From: Paludibacteraceae bacterium
GTDB lineage: Bacteria > Bacteroidota > Bacteroidia > Bacteroidales > Paludibacteraceae
NCBI GenBank assembly: GCA_017625155.1
Contig: JAGALP010000004.1
Span: forward strand, 62,001-126,000
Direction: 5' to 3'
Length of the DNA: 64,000 bases
Part shown: one piece after another, positions 1 to 6,728 of the stretch
Layout: each line of letters begins with the position of its first letter
Numbering within the stretch: position 1 is the stretch's first letter
The notes under the pieces: model-generated
What the model was told of the DNA's origin: nothing
Databases searched by the model: none
Seen by the model: only the letters and a program-made list of their open reading frames with translations
Position numbers and translations under genes: made by a program

Positions 1-1
1 C

Positions 2-616
2 CAAGTGAAATTGGAGATTGAGAATATGGCAGCTATCGCTATCCATAACTTCAATCTAGCAATGGATATCATCTCTACTGTGAACTTCGACAAGATGGAC
101 GAGTTTAATGAGAATGAGAAGCAACTCAACTACCTCAATCGCAATCTTATCCCATATATTGTGCAATTGAACACGTTGCCTATTAGTGAGGAGGACAATC
201 GCTATTTGGCGACTGCTATCCGCACGATTGGTGACTTGGAGCGAGTGGGGGATTATGCTGTGAACTTAACGGAGTATGCGGAGTTGTTGCAGAACTTCAA
301 GGAGACATTCTCTAAAGATCTTCTTTTTGAGGTAGAGCAATTGCGTGAGACAATGGGTGCGCTTTATCAAGCGACAATGAAGACATATATGGACCACGAT
401 TTCGATGCGTTGATTGAGGTAAATCGTTACGAAGATCAAGTGGACGAGATGGTGGCTCGTATAGAGAAGATTCACTTGCAACGCTTGATGGATGGTGTAT
501 ATCCAGCCAGCGTAGGTCAGGTATATCAAGAGTTTGCTTCGGATACCGAGCGTATTGCCGACCACTTCTTGAACGTAGCCAAATCCATCCGCCAACTGCA
601 TGTCGGCGAAGATTGA
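2..616 (+). CDS. Na/Pi cotransporter, C-terminal PhoU-like part (5'-truncated)
   Basis: The reading frame is open to the window edge, so only the last ~205 residues are present. They form a helical, charged PhoU-like domain (ERVGDYAVNLTEYAE near the middle, ERIADHFLNVAKS near the end), repeating the E-R-[VI]-[AG]-D-x-[AF] pattern typical of PhoU repeats. In Bacteroidota such a tail commonly follows the membrane half of a NptA/YjbB-type sodium-dependent phosphate transporter; that part lies outside the window, so the full-length assignment is an inference. A stand-alone PhoU regulator is less likely but possible. The next gene starts 8 bases after the stop. Confidence 0.75.
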   Translation, partial: QVKLEIENMAAIAIHNFNLAMDIISTVNFDKMDEFNENEKQLNYLNRNLIPYIVQLNTLPISEEDNRYLATAIRTIGDLERVGDYAVNLTEYAELLQNFKETFSKDLLFEVEQLRETMGALYQATMKTYMDHDFDALIEVNRYEDQVDEMVARIEKIHLQRLMDGVYPASVGQVYQEFASDTERIADHFLNVAKSIRQLHVGED

Positions 617-624
617 TAGTCGAT

Positions 625-1209
625 ATGTTCTTGATTCAGAATACATTAGTTAGTTTGGATGTCTTGGAGAAGGACTTTTGTTGCGATTTGGATAAATGTC
701 GTGGTTGCTGCTGTATCGAAGGTGATGCTGGTGCACCACTGACCGATGAAGAAGAGGAGAAAATACGTGAGATACTACCTATACTGCTGCCCGACATGAC
801 CAAAGAAGCACGTGCTGTAGTAGAAACACAAGGGTTATCGTACCTCGACCCTTCAGGCGAAAAAGTGACTTCTATCGTTAACGACAAAGACTGTGTCTTC
901 GCCCGAACTGACCACAATGGGTGGTGCTACTGCCTGATAGAAAAAGCATACAACGCAGGCAAGATTGATTTCAAGAAACCTATCTCTTGTCATTTATATC
1001 CTATACGATTGAACAAAGTGGGCGATATGATCGGGGTGGAGTACCATCGTTGGGATATTTGCCATTGTGCCCGCCAACTGGGCAAGAAACTGCATCTGCC
1101 TATCTATCAGTTCCTTAAGGAACCACTTATCCGTCGTTTTGGACAAGAGTGGTATGATGAATTATGTCTAACTGCTGAAGAGTGGAAGAAACAATGCGCG
1201 CAGAAATAA
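625..1209 (+). CDS. DUF3109 family cysteine-rich protein
   Basis: A 194-residue protein of the DUF3109 family, recognised from the N-terminal block NTLVSLDVLEKDFCCDLDKC followed by a Cys cluster (C19, C20, C25, C28-C30) and later CYCLIE, SCHLYPIR and CHCA segments. The cysteine arrangement resembles YkgJ-type metal or Fe-S binding proteins; no reaction is established. The ATG at 625 is chosen over an in-frame TTG at 613 because family members begin a few residues before the IQNTLVSLDV block. Its 3' end overlaps the start of cinA (ATG 1194), implying translational coupling. Function unknown. Confidence 0.85.
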   Translation: MFLIQNTLVSLDVLEKDFCCDLDKCRGCCCIEGDAGAPLTDEEEEKIREILPILLPDMTKEARAVVETQGLSYLDPSGEKVTSIVNDKDCVFARTDHNGWCYCLIEKAYNAGKIDFKKPISCHLYPIRLNKVGDMIGVEYHRWDICHCARQLGKKLHLPIYQFLKEPLIRRFGQEWYDELCLTAEEWKKQCAQK

Positions 1210-2477
1210 TTACCATTGGAGATGAACTTCTCATAGGTCAAGTGGTGGATACCAACTCGGCATGGATGGCAGAGCGACTCAATGAGTCGGGGATTGAACT
1301 CTACCAAATCACATCTGTGCACGATGACCGAGAACATATACTGAAGGCATTAGACGACGCCTTCTCTCGTGCTGATATTGTGCTGACTACGGGAGGACTG
1401 GGCCCTACGAAGGATGATATTACCAAGCACGTCATGTGCGAATATTTTGGCACTACACTGGTGGAAGATTCGCGCGTGCGTGAGCATATACACGAGTTGT
1501 ATAAGGAGCGACCTGATGTGCTCAATCGATTGACTGCGACCCAATGGCTTGTTCCCGAGAGTGCGAAGATTTTGACCAATAGAGTAGGTAGCGCACCGAT
1601 TATGGTGTTTGAGCAAACTGGCAAATTGCTTGTTGCTCTCCCAGGAGTTCCTCACGAAATGAAGATTGCCATGAGGGAGCAGGTGATGCCGTTTTTAGAG
1701 TTTAGAGAACGCTCGCAGAGCGAGCTACAGAACGGCGCAAGCGCCTACAGTTTAGAGGCGAGCGGTGAGATTATTCATCGCACAATGATGTTGTATGGCA
1801 TAGCGGAATCGACGTTGGCTATCCGTATTGAGGAATGGGAGAATGCTTTACCTACAACCATGCACTTGGCTTACTTGCCCAAGGACGGTATTATTCGCTT
1901 GCGATTGAGTAGTTATGGCGAAGCAACAAAAGAAGAAATAGAGCAGCAAATAGCCAATCTCAAGCCATTGATAGCAGGCAATCTGATAGCCACCGAAGAT
2001 TTGCCTTTAGAAACGATATTGGGCAATCAACTCAAAGCGCGTCATCAGACCATTGCCACAGCAGAGAGTTGTACAGGTGGACGTTTGGCAGCTGCACTCA
2101 ATGCGCAGTCGGGCGCATCGGCATACTATATGGGTTCGGTAGTAGCATACGACAATACCATCAAAGAGCAAGTGCTGGGCGTGAAGCATAGTACATTGGA
2201 AAAATACGGTGCGGTCAGCGAACAGACTGTGCGTGAGATGGCTGAAGGTGTACGCGCACTAATGAACACGGATTATGCAATAGCTACTTCTGGTATAGCT
2301 GGCCCAACAGGCGGAACACCAGAGAAGCCCGTAGGTACAGTATGGATAGCATGGGCTACGCCCGATGGTACGACGGCGGAGTGTTATCACTTTGGTGTTG
2401 CGCGTGAACGCGAACAAATCACCCAGCGTGCAGTCACTGCTGCTTTGGTAGAACTAATCAAAATCACTAAACACTAA
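1194..2477 (+). CDS. cinA: CinA-like competence/damage protein / nicotinamide-nucleotide amidase
   Basis: A 427-residue two-domain CinA protein. The N-terminal MoCF-like domain starts MRAEIITIGDELLIGQ and carries TTGGLGPTKDD. The C-terminal PncC-like amidohydrolase domain begins near residue 280 with TAESCTGGRLAAAL and includes IATSGIAGPTGG and KPVGTVW. The family deamidates NMN to NaMN and its N-terminal domain has ADP-ribose pyrophosphatase activity in some members. The start at 1194 matches the conserved N-terminus; an upstream GTG at 1182 only adds MEET. Residues 170-188 (FRERSQSELQNGASAYSLE) are an in-frame 57-bp repeat insertion between the interdomain segment PFLE and GEIIHRT, which are close together in ordinary homologues (see findings). 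Confidence 0.95.
   Translation: MRAEIITIGDELLIGQVVDTNSAWMAERLNESGIELYQITSVHDDREHILKALDDAFSRADIVLTTGGLGPTKDDITKHVMCEYFGTTLVEDSRVREHIHELYKERPDVLNRLTATQWLVPESAKILTNRVGSAPIMVFEQTGKLLVALPGVPHEMKIAMREQVMPFLEFRERSQSELQNGASAYSLEASGEIIHRTMMLYGIAESTLAIRIEEWENALPTTMHLAYLPKDGIIRLRLSSYGEATKEEIEQQIANLKPLIAGNLIATEDLPLETILGNQLKARHQTIATAESCTGGRLAAALNAQSGASAYYMGSVVAYDNTIKEQVLGVKHSTLEKYGAVSEQTVREMAEGVRALMNTDYAIATSGIAGPTGGTPEKPVGTVWIAWATPDGTTAECYHFGVAREREQITQRAVTAALVELIKITKH
1701..1757 (+). repeat. Palindromic repeat inserted in frame in cinA
   Basis: A 57-bp segment begins and ends with TTTAGAG, and a third TTTAGAG directly precedes it at 1694-1700. It holds two hairpins: GCTCGC-aga-GCGAGC and GGCG-CAAG-CGCC. 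It starts with the same 14 bases as the 33-bp insertion in rimO (63544-63576), and related flanks occur in intergenic copies near 2466-2512, 35490-35556 and 48775-48812. Its length is a multiple of three and it contains no stop in the gene's frame. Confidence 0.85.
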
Positions 2478-2512
2478 ACAATAGCCCGCAGGGCGTTCAC
2501 TAAACACCAAAT
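2466..2512 (+). repeat. Intergenic palindromic repeat (CACTAAACA / GCCCGCAGGGC type)
   Basis: The cinA-antiporter spacer consists almost entirely of repeat: CACTAAACA units on both sides of the hairpin GCCC-GCA-GGGC. It belongs to the same broad class as the TTTAGAG-flanked hairpins, with the flanking motif changed to ACTAAACA. It ends at the ATG of the next gene, so it lies in an intercistronic mRNA position. Confidence 0.75.
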
Positions 2513-4174
2513 ATGGAATATATACGCGAATTGTTTTTAGTACCTTCGGTGACGCAATCTATAGTGTTGCTCACATTGGTTGTATGCCTTGGTCTGTGGG
2601 CAGGGGAACATCTGCGTATCAAAAACTTCTCGCTGGGTATCACGTGGATACTGTTTGTGGGTATTATCTTCTCGTCTTTTGGCATTACGATTGATCCGCA
2701 GGTTAGCCATTTTGCCAAGAACTTCGGACTGATACTCTTTGTCTATTCCATCGGTTTGCAAGTTGGACCTTCCTTCTCACCCTTTGGCAAGAGTGGTTTG
2801 CGATTGAATATGTTGGCAGTGGCAATCGTGTTGCTGGGTTGTGGTATTACCATCGCTCTGCACTATATCACAGGTATTGAGATGACGACCATGGCGGGTA
2901 TCATGTCGGGTGCGGTGATGAACACCCCTTCGCTGGGTGCGGTGCAACAGACGGCAGCAGATATGATGGGTGAAGTGTCGCCTGATATAGCGATGGGTTA
3001 TGCCTTGGCTTATCCGCTCAGTATCGTGGGTTTGATATTGTCGTTTGAGTTGATACGTTTTTGCTGCCGTGTGAACTTGCGTGAAGAGGATGCTAAATTG
3101 CGCGAGGAACATGTGTCGGATGATGATCCTATTTGCGTGGATATTCGTTTGTCGGTGGCTTCTGCCATCACGTTGAAAGCGTTGCATGCCCTGTGTGGTG
3201 TGGATAATCTGTTGGTGAGCCGTGTGACCCGTGCAGATGGGCGAGATGAACTGGTGGATGGTAGTACTGTATTGTATCCCAATGATGTGATTCGCATCGT
3301 GAGTGATAAGCGTCATGAGAAAGACTTGCAGGTATTGGGTGAGGTGACGCATTACGGTTTTCGTGGTCGCGAACGCTCCGACCACTTGATTTCGCGTCGT
3401 GTGGTGGTTACTCGCACAGAGTGCAATGGCAAGCGATTGAGCAGTTTTGATGTCCGCCATCGCTATCATGCTACTATCACACGTATCAATCGTGCGGGTG
3501 TGGAGTTGTTGGCGACTCCAGATTTCGTATTGCAACTGGGCGACCGTATCATGGTGGTGGGCGATAAGGAAGATGTGCGCCATGTGGCAGAGATATTTGG
3601 TAATGAGCTCAAGCGTTTGGATTTGCCCAATCTGATGCCCATCTTCTTTGGCATCTTCTTGGGTGTGTTGCTGGGGTCTTTGCCAATTGCGATACCAGGT
3701 ATGAACCAGTCCTTCAAGTTGGGTTTGGCAGGTGGCTCGCTGATTGTGGCACTGCTGATTGGTCGTTTTGGTCCGTATTATAGTATGGTGACTTTTGCCA
3801 CGACAAGTGCCAATATGATGTTGCGTCAGGTGGGTTTAACAATGTTTTTGGCAGCAGTGGGCTTGAGTGTAGGTGATGGCTTCGTGAATACCATTTTGGA
3901 TGGCGGCTATATGTGGGTGGTGTATGGTGTGTTGATTACCATGATACCGCTCGTAGTCGTAGGGTTTATTGCTTATAAGGGTATGCAGATCAACTTTTTT
4001 AAGGTGGTTGGTTTGCTGATAGGTGCGATGACTGGTGCTCCAGCCTTAGGTTATGCGGAGCGTCTTTCTTCACACAACGACCAAGCGTCGGTGGTCTATG
4101 CTACGGTATATCCGTTGACCATGTTCTTGCGCGTGATGGGGGGGCAACTATTGGTATTATTCTTCTGCCACTAA
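2513..4174 (+). CDS. AspT/YidE-type putative antiporter with two TrkA-C domains
   Basis: A 553-residue inner-membrane protein. About five N-terminal transmembrane segments (residues ~8-185, including the GLILFVYSIGLQVGPSF block) are followed by two cytosolic TrkA-C (RCK_C) ligand-binding domains (~205-290 and ~290-375), then a second set of membrane segments (~375-553) repeating the same motif style (GLSVGDGFV, GAMTGAPALGYA). This is the aspartate:alanine exchanger (AAEX)/YidE-YbjL duplication architecture. The substrate cannot be read from sequence; the family exchanges anionic amino acids or dicarboxylates. It follows cinA after a 35-base repeat-filled spacer. Confidence 0.9.
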   Translation: MEYIRELFLVPSVTQSIVLLTLVVCLGLWAGEHLRIKNFSLGITWILFVGIIFSSFGITIDPQVSHFAKNFGLILFVYSIGLQVGPSFSPFGKSGLRLNMLAVAIVLLGCGITIALHYITGIEMTTMAGIMSGAVMNTPSLGAVQQTAADMMGEVSPDIAMGYALAYPLSIVGLILSFELIRFCCRVNLREEDAKLREEHVSDDDPICVDIRLSVASAITLKALHALCGVDNLLVSRVTRADGRDELVDGSTVLYPNDVIRIVSDKRHEKDLQVLGEVTHYGFRGRERSDHLISRRVVVTRTECNGKRLSSFDVRHRYHATITRINRAGVELLATPDFVLQLGDRIMVVGDKEDVRHVAEIFGNELKRLDLPNLMPIFFGIFLGVLLGSLPIAIPGMNQSFKLGLAGGSLIVALLIGRFGPYYSMVTFATTSANMMLRQVGLTMFLAAVGLSVGDGFVNTILDGGYMWVVYGVLITMIPLVVVGFIAYKGMQINFFKVVGLLIGAMTGAPALGYAERLSSHNDQASVVYATVYPLTMFLRVMGGQLLVLFFCH

Positions 4175-4541
4175 ACTATAGTTTATAGTTTATAGTTTAT
4201 CACTCAAAAGTACTTTTCTTAAGATTCCTTCCCCTTGTACCTTTCCTTTTTTCCTCGGGTAAAAGACCAAGGAGAAACCAAGGATGAACCAATGATGAAC
4301 CAAAGAACTCCCAAACTGAAAATGTGCTTTTTATTAAGATTGTGACTAAACCTGAAAAAGGTTGACTCGATTACTGAGTTATGATCTTAAAAAACGTAAA
4401 CTTTTGACTCGTTTCCTGAAAAGGTTGATTTATTTCCTAATATGATTGACTGTCTTCTTAAAAAGATTGTCTTGTTTCTTAAAGTTTTATACAATCAACT
4501 CGTCCTCTAAACAAAAAAAATCACCCTAAAAGCGATTTTTC
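4175..4541. repeat. Non-coding spacer with tandem repeats of 9 and 21 bp
   Basis: No gene is visible. After the antiporter stop there are three near-perfect TATAGTTTA units (4177-4200), then an ACCAAGGA/ATGAACCAA repeat tract (~4268-4308), then a degenerate tandem array. Units of exactly 21 bp start at 4415, 4436, 4457 and 4478 with consensus C(C/T)TnAAAAnGnTTGnnTnnTTT, and more diverged units lie from ~4332. The tract is AT-rich and ends just before the promoter at 4542. Confidence 0.7.
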
Positions 4542-4572
4542 TTGCTCAATTCAAAAAAATGTATTACCTTTG
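4542..4572 (+). promoter_or_regulatory. Bacteroidota sigma-ABfr-type promoter of structured leader copy 1
   Basis: TTG at 4542-4544 and TACCTTTG at 4565-4572 are separated by 20 bases, the spacing found at the other promoters here. Transcription should begin near 4579. The same arrangement precedes leader copy 2 on the other strand. Confidence 0.8.
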
Positions 4573-4578
4573 CACCGT

Positions 4579-4915
4579 GAACCTGCGCCGAGGGTTGTCT
4601 GACATCACTGGCGGAGGGTAGCAGACATATTAAAAAGGCGTTTATTAGCGCTTTGTTCTGACTGATAGAAATCTCGCAAATTTCAACCTGATAAGAACTT
4701 AGCAACGATAGATGTCCTACGGGATATAGATTATCCCTCTTGTGCCTATTTTGGTACGCCATTTGCATATATGCATATGCGCACACGCGTACCTTAACTA
4801 TGTAGCACGGAGAATATTTATATTCGGCGTGGGCTTCGCGTTGTCGTTTTATCAGGAAGGCAATGCGAGAGCCTCTATCAGTGGAACGGCAAATGCAAGT
4901 TTCACGCTTTTTTTT
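4579..4915 (+). ncRNA. Structured leader or small RNA, copy 1 (undescribed family)
   Basis: A transcript of ~337 nt is bounded by its own promoter and an intrinsic terminator. Visible elements in order are: stem TGTCTG/CAGACA (4596-4601 with 4622-4627); the invariant block GGCGTTTATTAGCGCT (~4637-4652); hairpin GAAAT/ATTTC (~4668-4684); a stable hairpin ATGTCC(TACG)GGATAT enclosed by GATA/TATC (~4707-4735); a variable region with the 7-bp inverted repeat GGTACGC/GCGTACC; block ATTCGGCGTGGGCTTCGCG (~4822-4840); hairpin AGGC/GCCT (~4858-4874); and the terminator. Blocks and order are shared with 48272-48711 on the minus strand, with base changes on both sides of stems. The only short reading frames inside are not shared between the copies. 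It may be a free sRNA or a 5' leader controlling the genes from 4971 by attenuation. Confidence 0.7.
4881..4915 (+). terminator. Intrinsic terminator closing leader copy 1
   Basis: GTGGAAC (4881-4887) pairs with GTTTCAC (4899-4905) across an 11-nt loop, followed by GC and eight T residues. The same hairpin and T-run end leader copy 2. The first gene starts only 56 bases further on, so readthrough would be needed to express it from the leader promoter. Confidence 0.8.
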
Positions 4916-4941
4916 GTACTTATGTGAAAACAATAAACCGA

Positions 4942-4963
4942 TGGTCAATGTGATAAGAGATCA
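4942..4963 (+). promoter_or_regulatory. Short 5'-UTR hairpin, cassette leader 1
   Basis: TGGTC (4942-4946) pairs with GATCA (4959-4963); the loop reads AATGTGATAAGA. An AACC-type sequence precedes it and the ATG of the first small gene follows 8 bases later. The same layout occurs at 5445-5468 and 5913-5936 with TGCTC/GAGCA arms, so the stem changes in a compensatory way. Confidence 0.6.
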
Positions 4964-4970
4964 ATATATT

Positions 4971-5192
4971 ATGAATAAAATATATGTTGTTTTACTTTGT
5001 TTGTGTACAATGTTAATTCTTATTTCTTGTGATGGAGCATTATTTTCTTCAGGATATTGTGAAGGGTTAAATATTACTCCTAATGAATTTTGGAGTGTCA
5101 ACAGTAAAAAAAATGTTAGTTTTGAATCAAGTATTTCTATTGAAGATATAGAAATAACAATGGAGGATACCGAAATGCCATTAAATGAGTAG
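4971..5192 (+). CDS. Small putative lipoprotein
   Basis: 73 residues. An N-terminal hydrophobic stretch ends in the lipobox LISC (C20), so export and lipidation are predicted. The mature part is only ~54 residues, with FSSGYCEGLN near its start and an acidic C-terminus. No known family was recognised. ATG 4971 is chosen because the lipoprotein signal starts there; an in-frame upstream extension would run back through the hairpin leader and terminator. Its 3' end overlaps a possible early start of the next gene. The FSSG...G...N pattern vaguely resembles WSGFADGFEAGYN in the next protein, suggesting distant duplication. AT-rich relative to the flanking housekeeping genes. Confidence 0.7.
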   Translation: MNKIYVVLLCLCTMLILISCDGALFSSGYCEGLNITPNEFWSVNSKKNVSFESSISIEDIEITMEDTEMPLNE

Positions 5193-5217
5193 GTGTAAAT
5201 TTAAATGTTATTTCAAA

Positions 5218-5406
5218 ATGAAAAAAGTATTATTTTTTTGTGTAATGTTTGTATGTGCAACAACATTCACAAGTTGTAGTGAAGATTTTTGGTCTGGTTT
5301 TGCGGATGGCTTTGAAGCAGGCTACAATGCCTACATGGCTCCTGCACGGGTAGATACTCCTACTGATGCGCCTTCTGAAAATGATACAAATGGTGAGAAA
5401 ATATAA
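5218..5406 (+). CDS. Small putative lipoprotein with glycine-spaced motif
   Basis: 62 residues: signal peptide MKKVLFFCVMFVCATTFTSC with the lipobox cysteine at 20, then SEDFWSGFADGFEAGYNAYM, in which glycines are spaced every four residues (G-x3-G-x3-G), and a Pro/Thr/Asp/Glu-rich tail. Glycine spacing of this sort often packs helices against membranes, but no function is known. ATG 5218 is preferred over 5185 because the signal peptide begins there. It sits 25 bases after the preceding small lipoprotein, so the two are probably co-transcribed. No homologous family was recognised. Confidence 0.65.
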   Translation: MKKVLFFCVMFVCATTFTSCSEDFWSGFADGFEAGYNAYMAPARVDTPTDAPSENDTNGEKI

Positions 5407-5444
5407 TTAACTCATCTTTAGTGAACTTTAATTACAAGAACCGA

Positions 5445-5468
5445 TGCTCGATGGGATATAAGTGAGCA
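5445..5468 (+). promoter_or_regulatory. Short 5'-UTR hairpin, cassette leader 2
   Basis: TGCTC (5445-5449) pairs with GAGCA (5464-5468) with the loop GATGGGATATAAGT. AACCGA precedes it and the start codon at 5475 follows. It is nearly identical to the leader at 5913-5936. Confidence 0.65.
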
Positions 5469-5474
5469 AAGATC

Positions 5475-5831
5475 ATGATGAAAAAAATATTTTTAGCAGT
5501 ATCTATTGCTGTAGCATGTGTAATTTCAGCCTATGCAGGAACTTTAGGCTGTTTGTCTGGCGAATATGAAGGAGAGCGTTTCTGTGTAAATGAATATGGC
5601 AAATTTATTGCTGATGTATATAATCCAGAAACAAGAAGCTTAGTAAGAGTGGAAGGAAGAATTGTAGACTATTCAGGCGATCCTATTGAGATCAATCCTG
5701 GAGACAATATGAGAGTGAAATTTATATTAAATAAACCACTTGATGGACGTAAAGAGTTTTCTGGTGATATAGGTTGGGCTACAAGCGGACAAAAATTCGT
5801 TAACTTTGGAGGAATTATGTTTGAAAACTAA
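5475..5831 (+). CDS. Small secreted protein with C-x-SG-x7-C motif
   Basis: 118 residues. A typical signal peptide (MMKKIFLAVSIAVACVISAYA) is followed by a mature domain of ~95 residues starting GTLGCLSGEYEGERFC. The two mature cysteines could form one disulfide. The rest is predicted to be beta-rich (FIADVYNP, LVRVEGRIVDY, MRVKFILNK). The N-terminal motif C-x-S-G-x(7-9)-C recurs in the proteins at 6404 (C-Y-S-G-x8-C) and 5946 (C-K-I-S-G-x9-C), pointing to a local paralogous family. Function unknown. A strong hairpin terminator follows at 5840. ATG 5478 is an equally possible start. Confidence 0.75.
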   Translation: MMKKIFLAVSIAVACVISAYAGTLGCLSGEYEGERFCVNEYGKFIADVYNPETRSLVRVEGRIVDYSGDPIEINPGDNMRVKFILNKPLDGRKEFSGDIGWATSGQKFVNFGGIMFEN

Positions 5832-5839
5832 CATTATGT

Positions 5840-5881
5840 GGTTTATGTAACATTTGGGGTAGCCAAAATGTTACATAAACC
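5840..5881 (+). terminator. Perfect 16-bp inverted repeat, likely terminator
   Basis: GGTTTATGTAACATTT (5840-5855) pairs perfectly with its complement at 5866-5881 across a 10-base loop. It lies 9 bases after the stop of the secreted protein gene. There is no long T-run, so it may act as an mRNA-stabilising hairpin rather than a classical terminator. CATTTGGGGT is repeated just outside the right arm. Confidence 0.65.
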
Positions 5882-5912
5882 CATTTGGGGTCCTTTATAA
5901 CATTTAAACCAA

Positions 5913-5936
5913 TGCTCAATGGAATATAAGCGAGCA
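5913..5936 (+). promoter_or_regulatory. Short 5'-UTR hairpin, cassette leader 3
   Basis: TGCTC (5913-5917) pairs with GAGCA (5932-5936), with the loop AATGGAATATAAGC, preceded by AACCA. The start codon at 5946 follows. It closely matches the leader at 5445-5468, although the downstream genes are not closely similar. Confidence 0.65.
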
Positions 5937-5945
5937 CAAGAGATT

Positions 5946-6305
5946 ATGAAAAAAATATTATTTTTATTCCTAACCATGTGTACTTTGATAGTTTCTGCAA
6001 ATTCACAAGTATGCAAAATTTCAGGAGAAAATGACAATGTTGAGATCTTTAGTTGTTTACTTGCTGAAAACAACACTGAAGTACATGTAGTAGTAGCGAA
6101 TGATAGTCAATCAATTAGTGCCAATGTAACGGTTACTGTAGAAGTTGATTACGGTGGTAATATAAAAAAGACTTATACAGGTCGTGCAATTGCAAAACCA
6201 AATCAAGAAACTCTAATAATCATTAAAGGTGTTAGTCCAAAGGTTTCAAATAGAGATGTTAAATCAGTTCAAGCAATTAGTATTACAGGAGCAAAGTGCC
6301 TCTAA
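5946..6305 (+). CDS. Small secreted protein with three cysteines
   Basis: 119 residues. The signal peptide MKKILFLFLTMCTLIVSANS is followed by QVCKISGENDNVEIFSC, a beta-rich centre with alternating hydrophobics (VHVVVAND, SANVTVTVEVDY), and a terminal AKCL, giving three mature cysteines. The start ATG 5946 is chosen for the signal peptide; an upstream in-frame ATG at 5919 would put nine polar residues in front and lies inside the hairpin leader. The central segment has the character of an immunoglobulin-like or fibrillar beta domain, but no family can be named. Part of the AT-rich small-gene cluster. Confidence 0.75.
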   Translation: MKKILFLFLTMCTLIVSANSQVCKISGENDNVEIFSCLLAENNTEVHVVVANDSQSISANVTVTVEVDYGGNIKKTYTGRAIAKPNQETLIIIKGVSPKVSNRDVKSVQAISITGAKCL

Positions 6306-6403
6306 TGATTATTGTTGTGTGCATAATAAAAGTGTAAGAACTTAGTCATTTTTAATGCATTAAACCCGACGAGGTGATGGGTAATAACTGCCAAAAATAT
6401 AAC

Positions 6404-6709
6404 ATGAAAAAAATCGTAGTATTGTTTTTATTTGCATTAGCGTCTACTTTAAGTTTTGCTATTCCAAATGGTTGTTATTCTGGTTCTTCTCGCCAAACTC
6501 GCGATCGTTGCGCAATTCAGATAAGTGGCAATGACTTTAACATCATTAATCGTGAAGGCGATGTTATTGCTCGTTGGAAAATTATTAGTGATACTAATGG
6601 ACAAATGAGCCTAAAATCAGAATATGGTGCAACCGCTTCTGCTTCATGGTGGGAAGAAGATGGTAAAATTTATTTGAGTTGGAACTACGATACTTTTAGC
6701 CGGATGTAG
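6404..6709 (+). CDS. Small secreted protein with C-x-SG-x8-C motif
   Basis: 101 residues. Signal peptide MKKIVVLFLFALASTLSFA, then IPNGCYSGSSRQTRDRC and a compact beta-type domain (IQISGNDFNIINREGDVIARWKI, repeated W and Y residues toward the C-terminus). The cysteine motif and overall size match the protein at 5475, so the two are likely divergent paralogues. ATG 6404 is preferred over 6374 because it begins the signal peptide. The 98-base upstream spacer contains TAATGCATTA and a weaker version of the hairpin leader. Function unknown. Confidence 0.7.
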   Translation: MKKIVVLFLFALASTLSFAIPNGCYSGSSRQTRDRCAIQISGNDFNIINREGDVIARWKIISDTNGQMSLKSEYGATASASWWEEDGKIYLSWNYDTFSRM

Positions 6710-6728
6710 TTATTATCTCTTTTTGCAA

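Noticed and set aside
2777-3583. Long antisense reading frame opposite the antiporter gene.
   Set aside because: His/Gln/Thr-rich composition typical of a shadow frame; the + strand gene is a clear family member.
4332-4490. CRISPR array.
   Set aside because: Units are contiguous 21-bp degenerate repeats without spacers, and no cas genes are nearby.
4742-4927. A 61-codon reading frame inside leader copy 1.
   Set aside because: No counterpart in leader copy 2, atypical composition, no start context, and it runs through the terminator hairpin.
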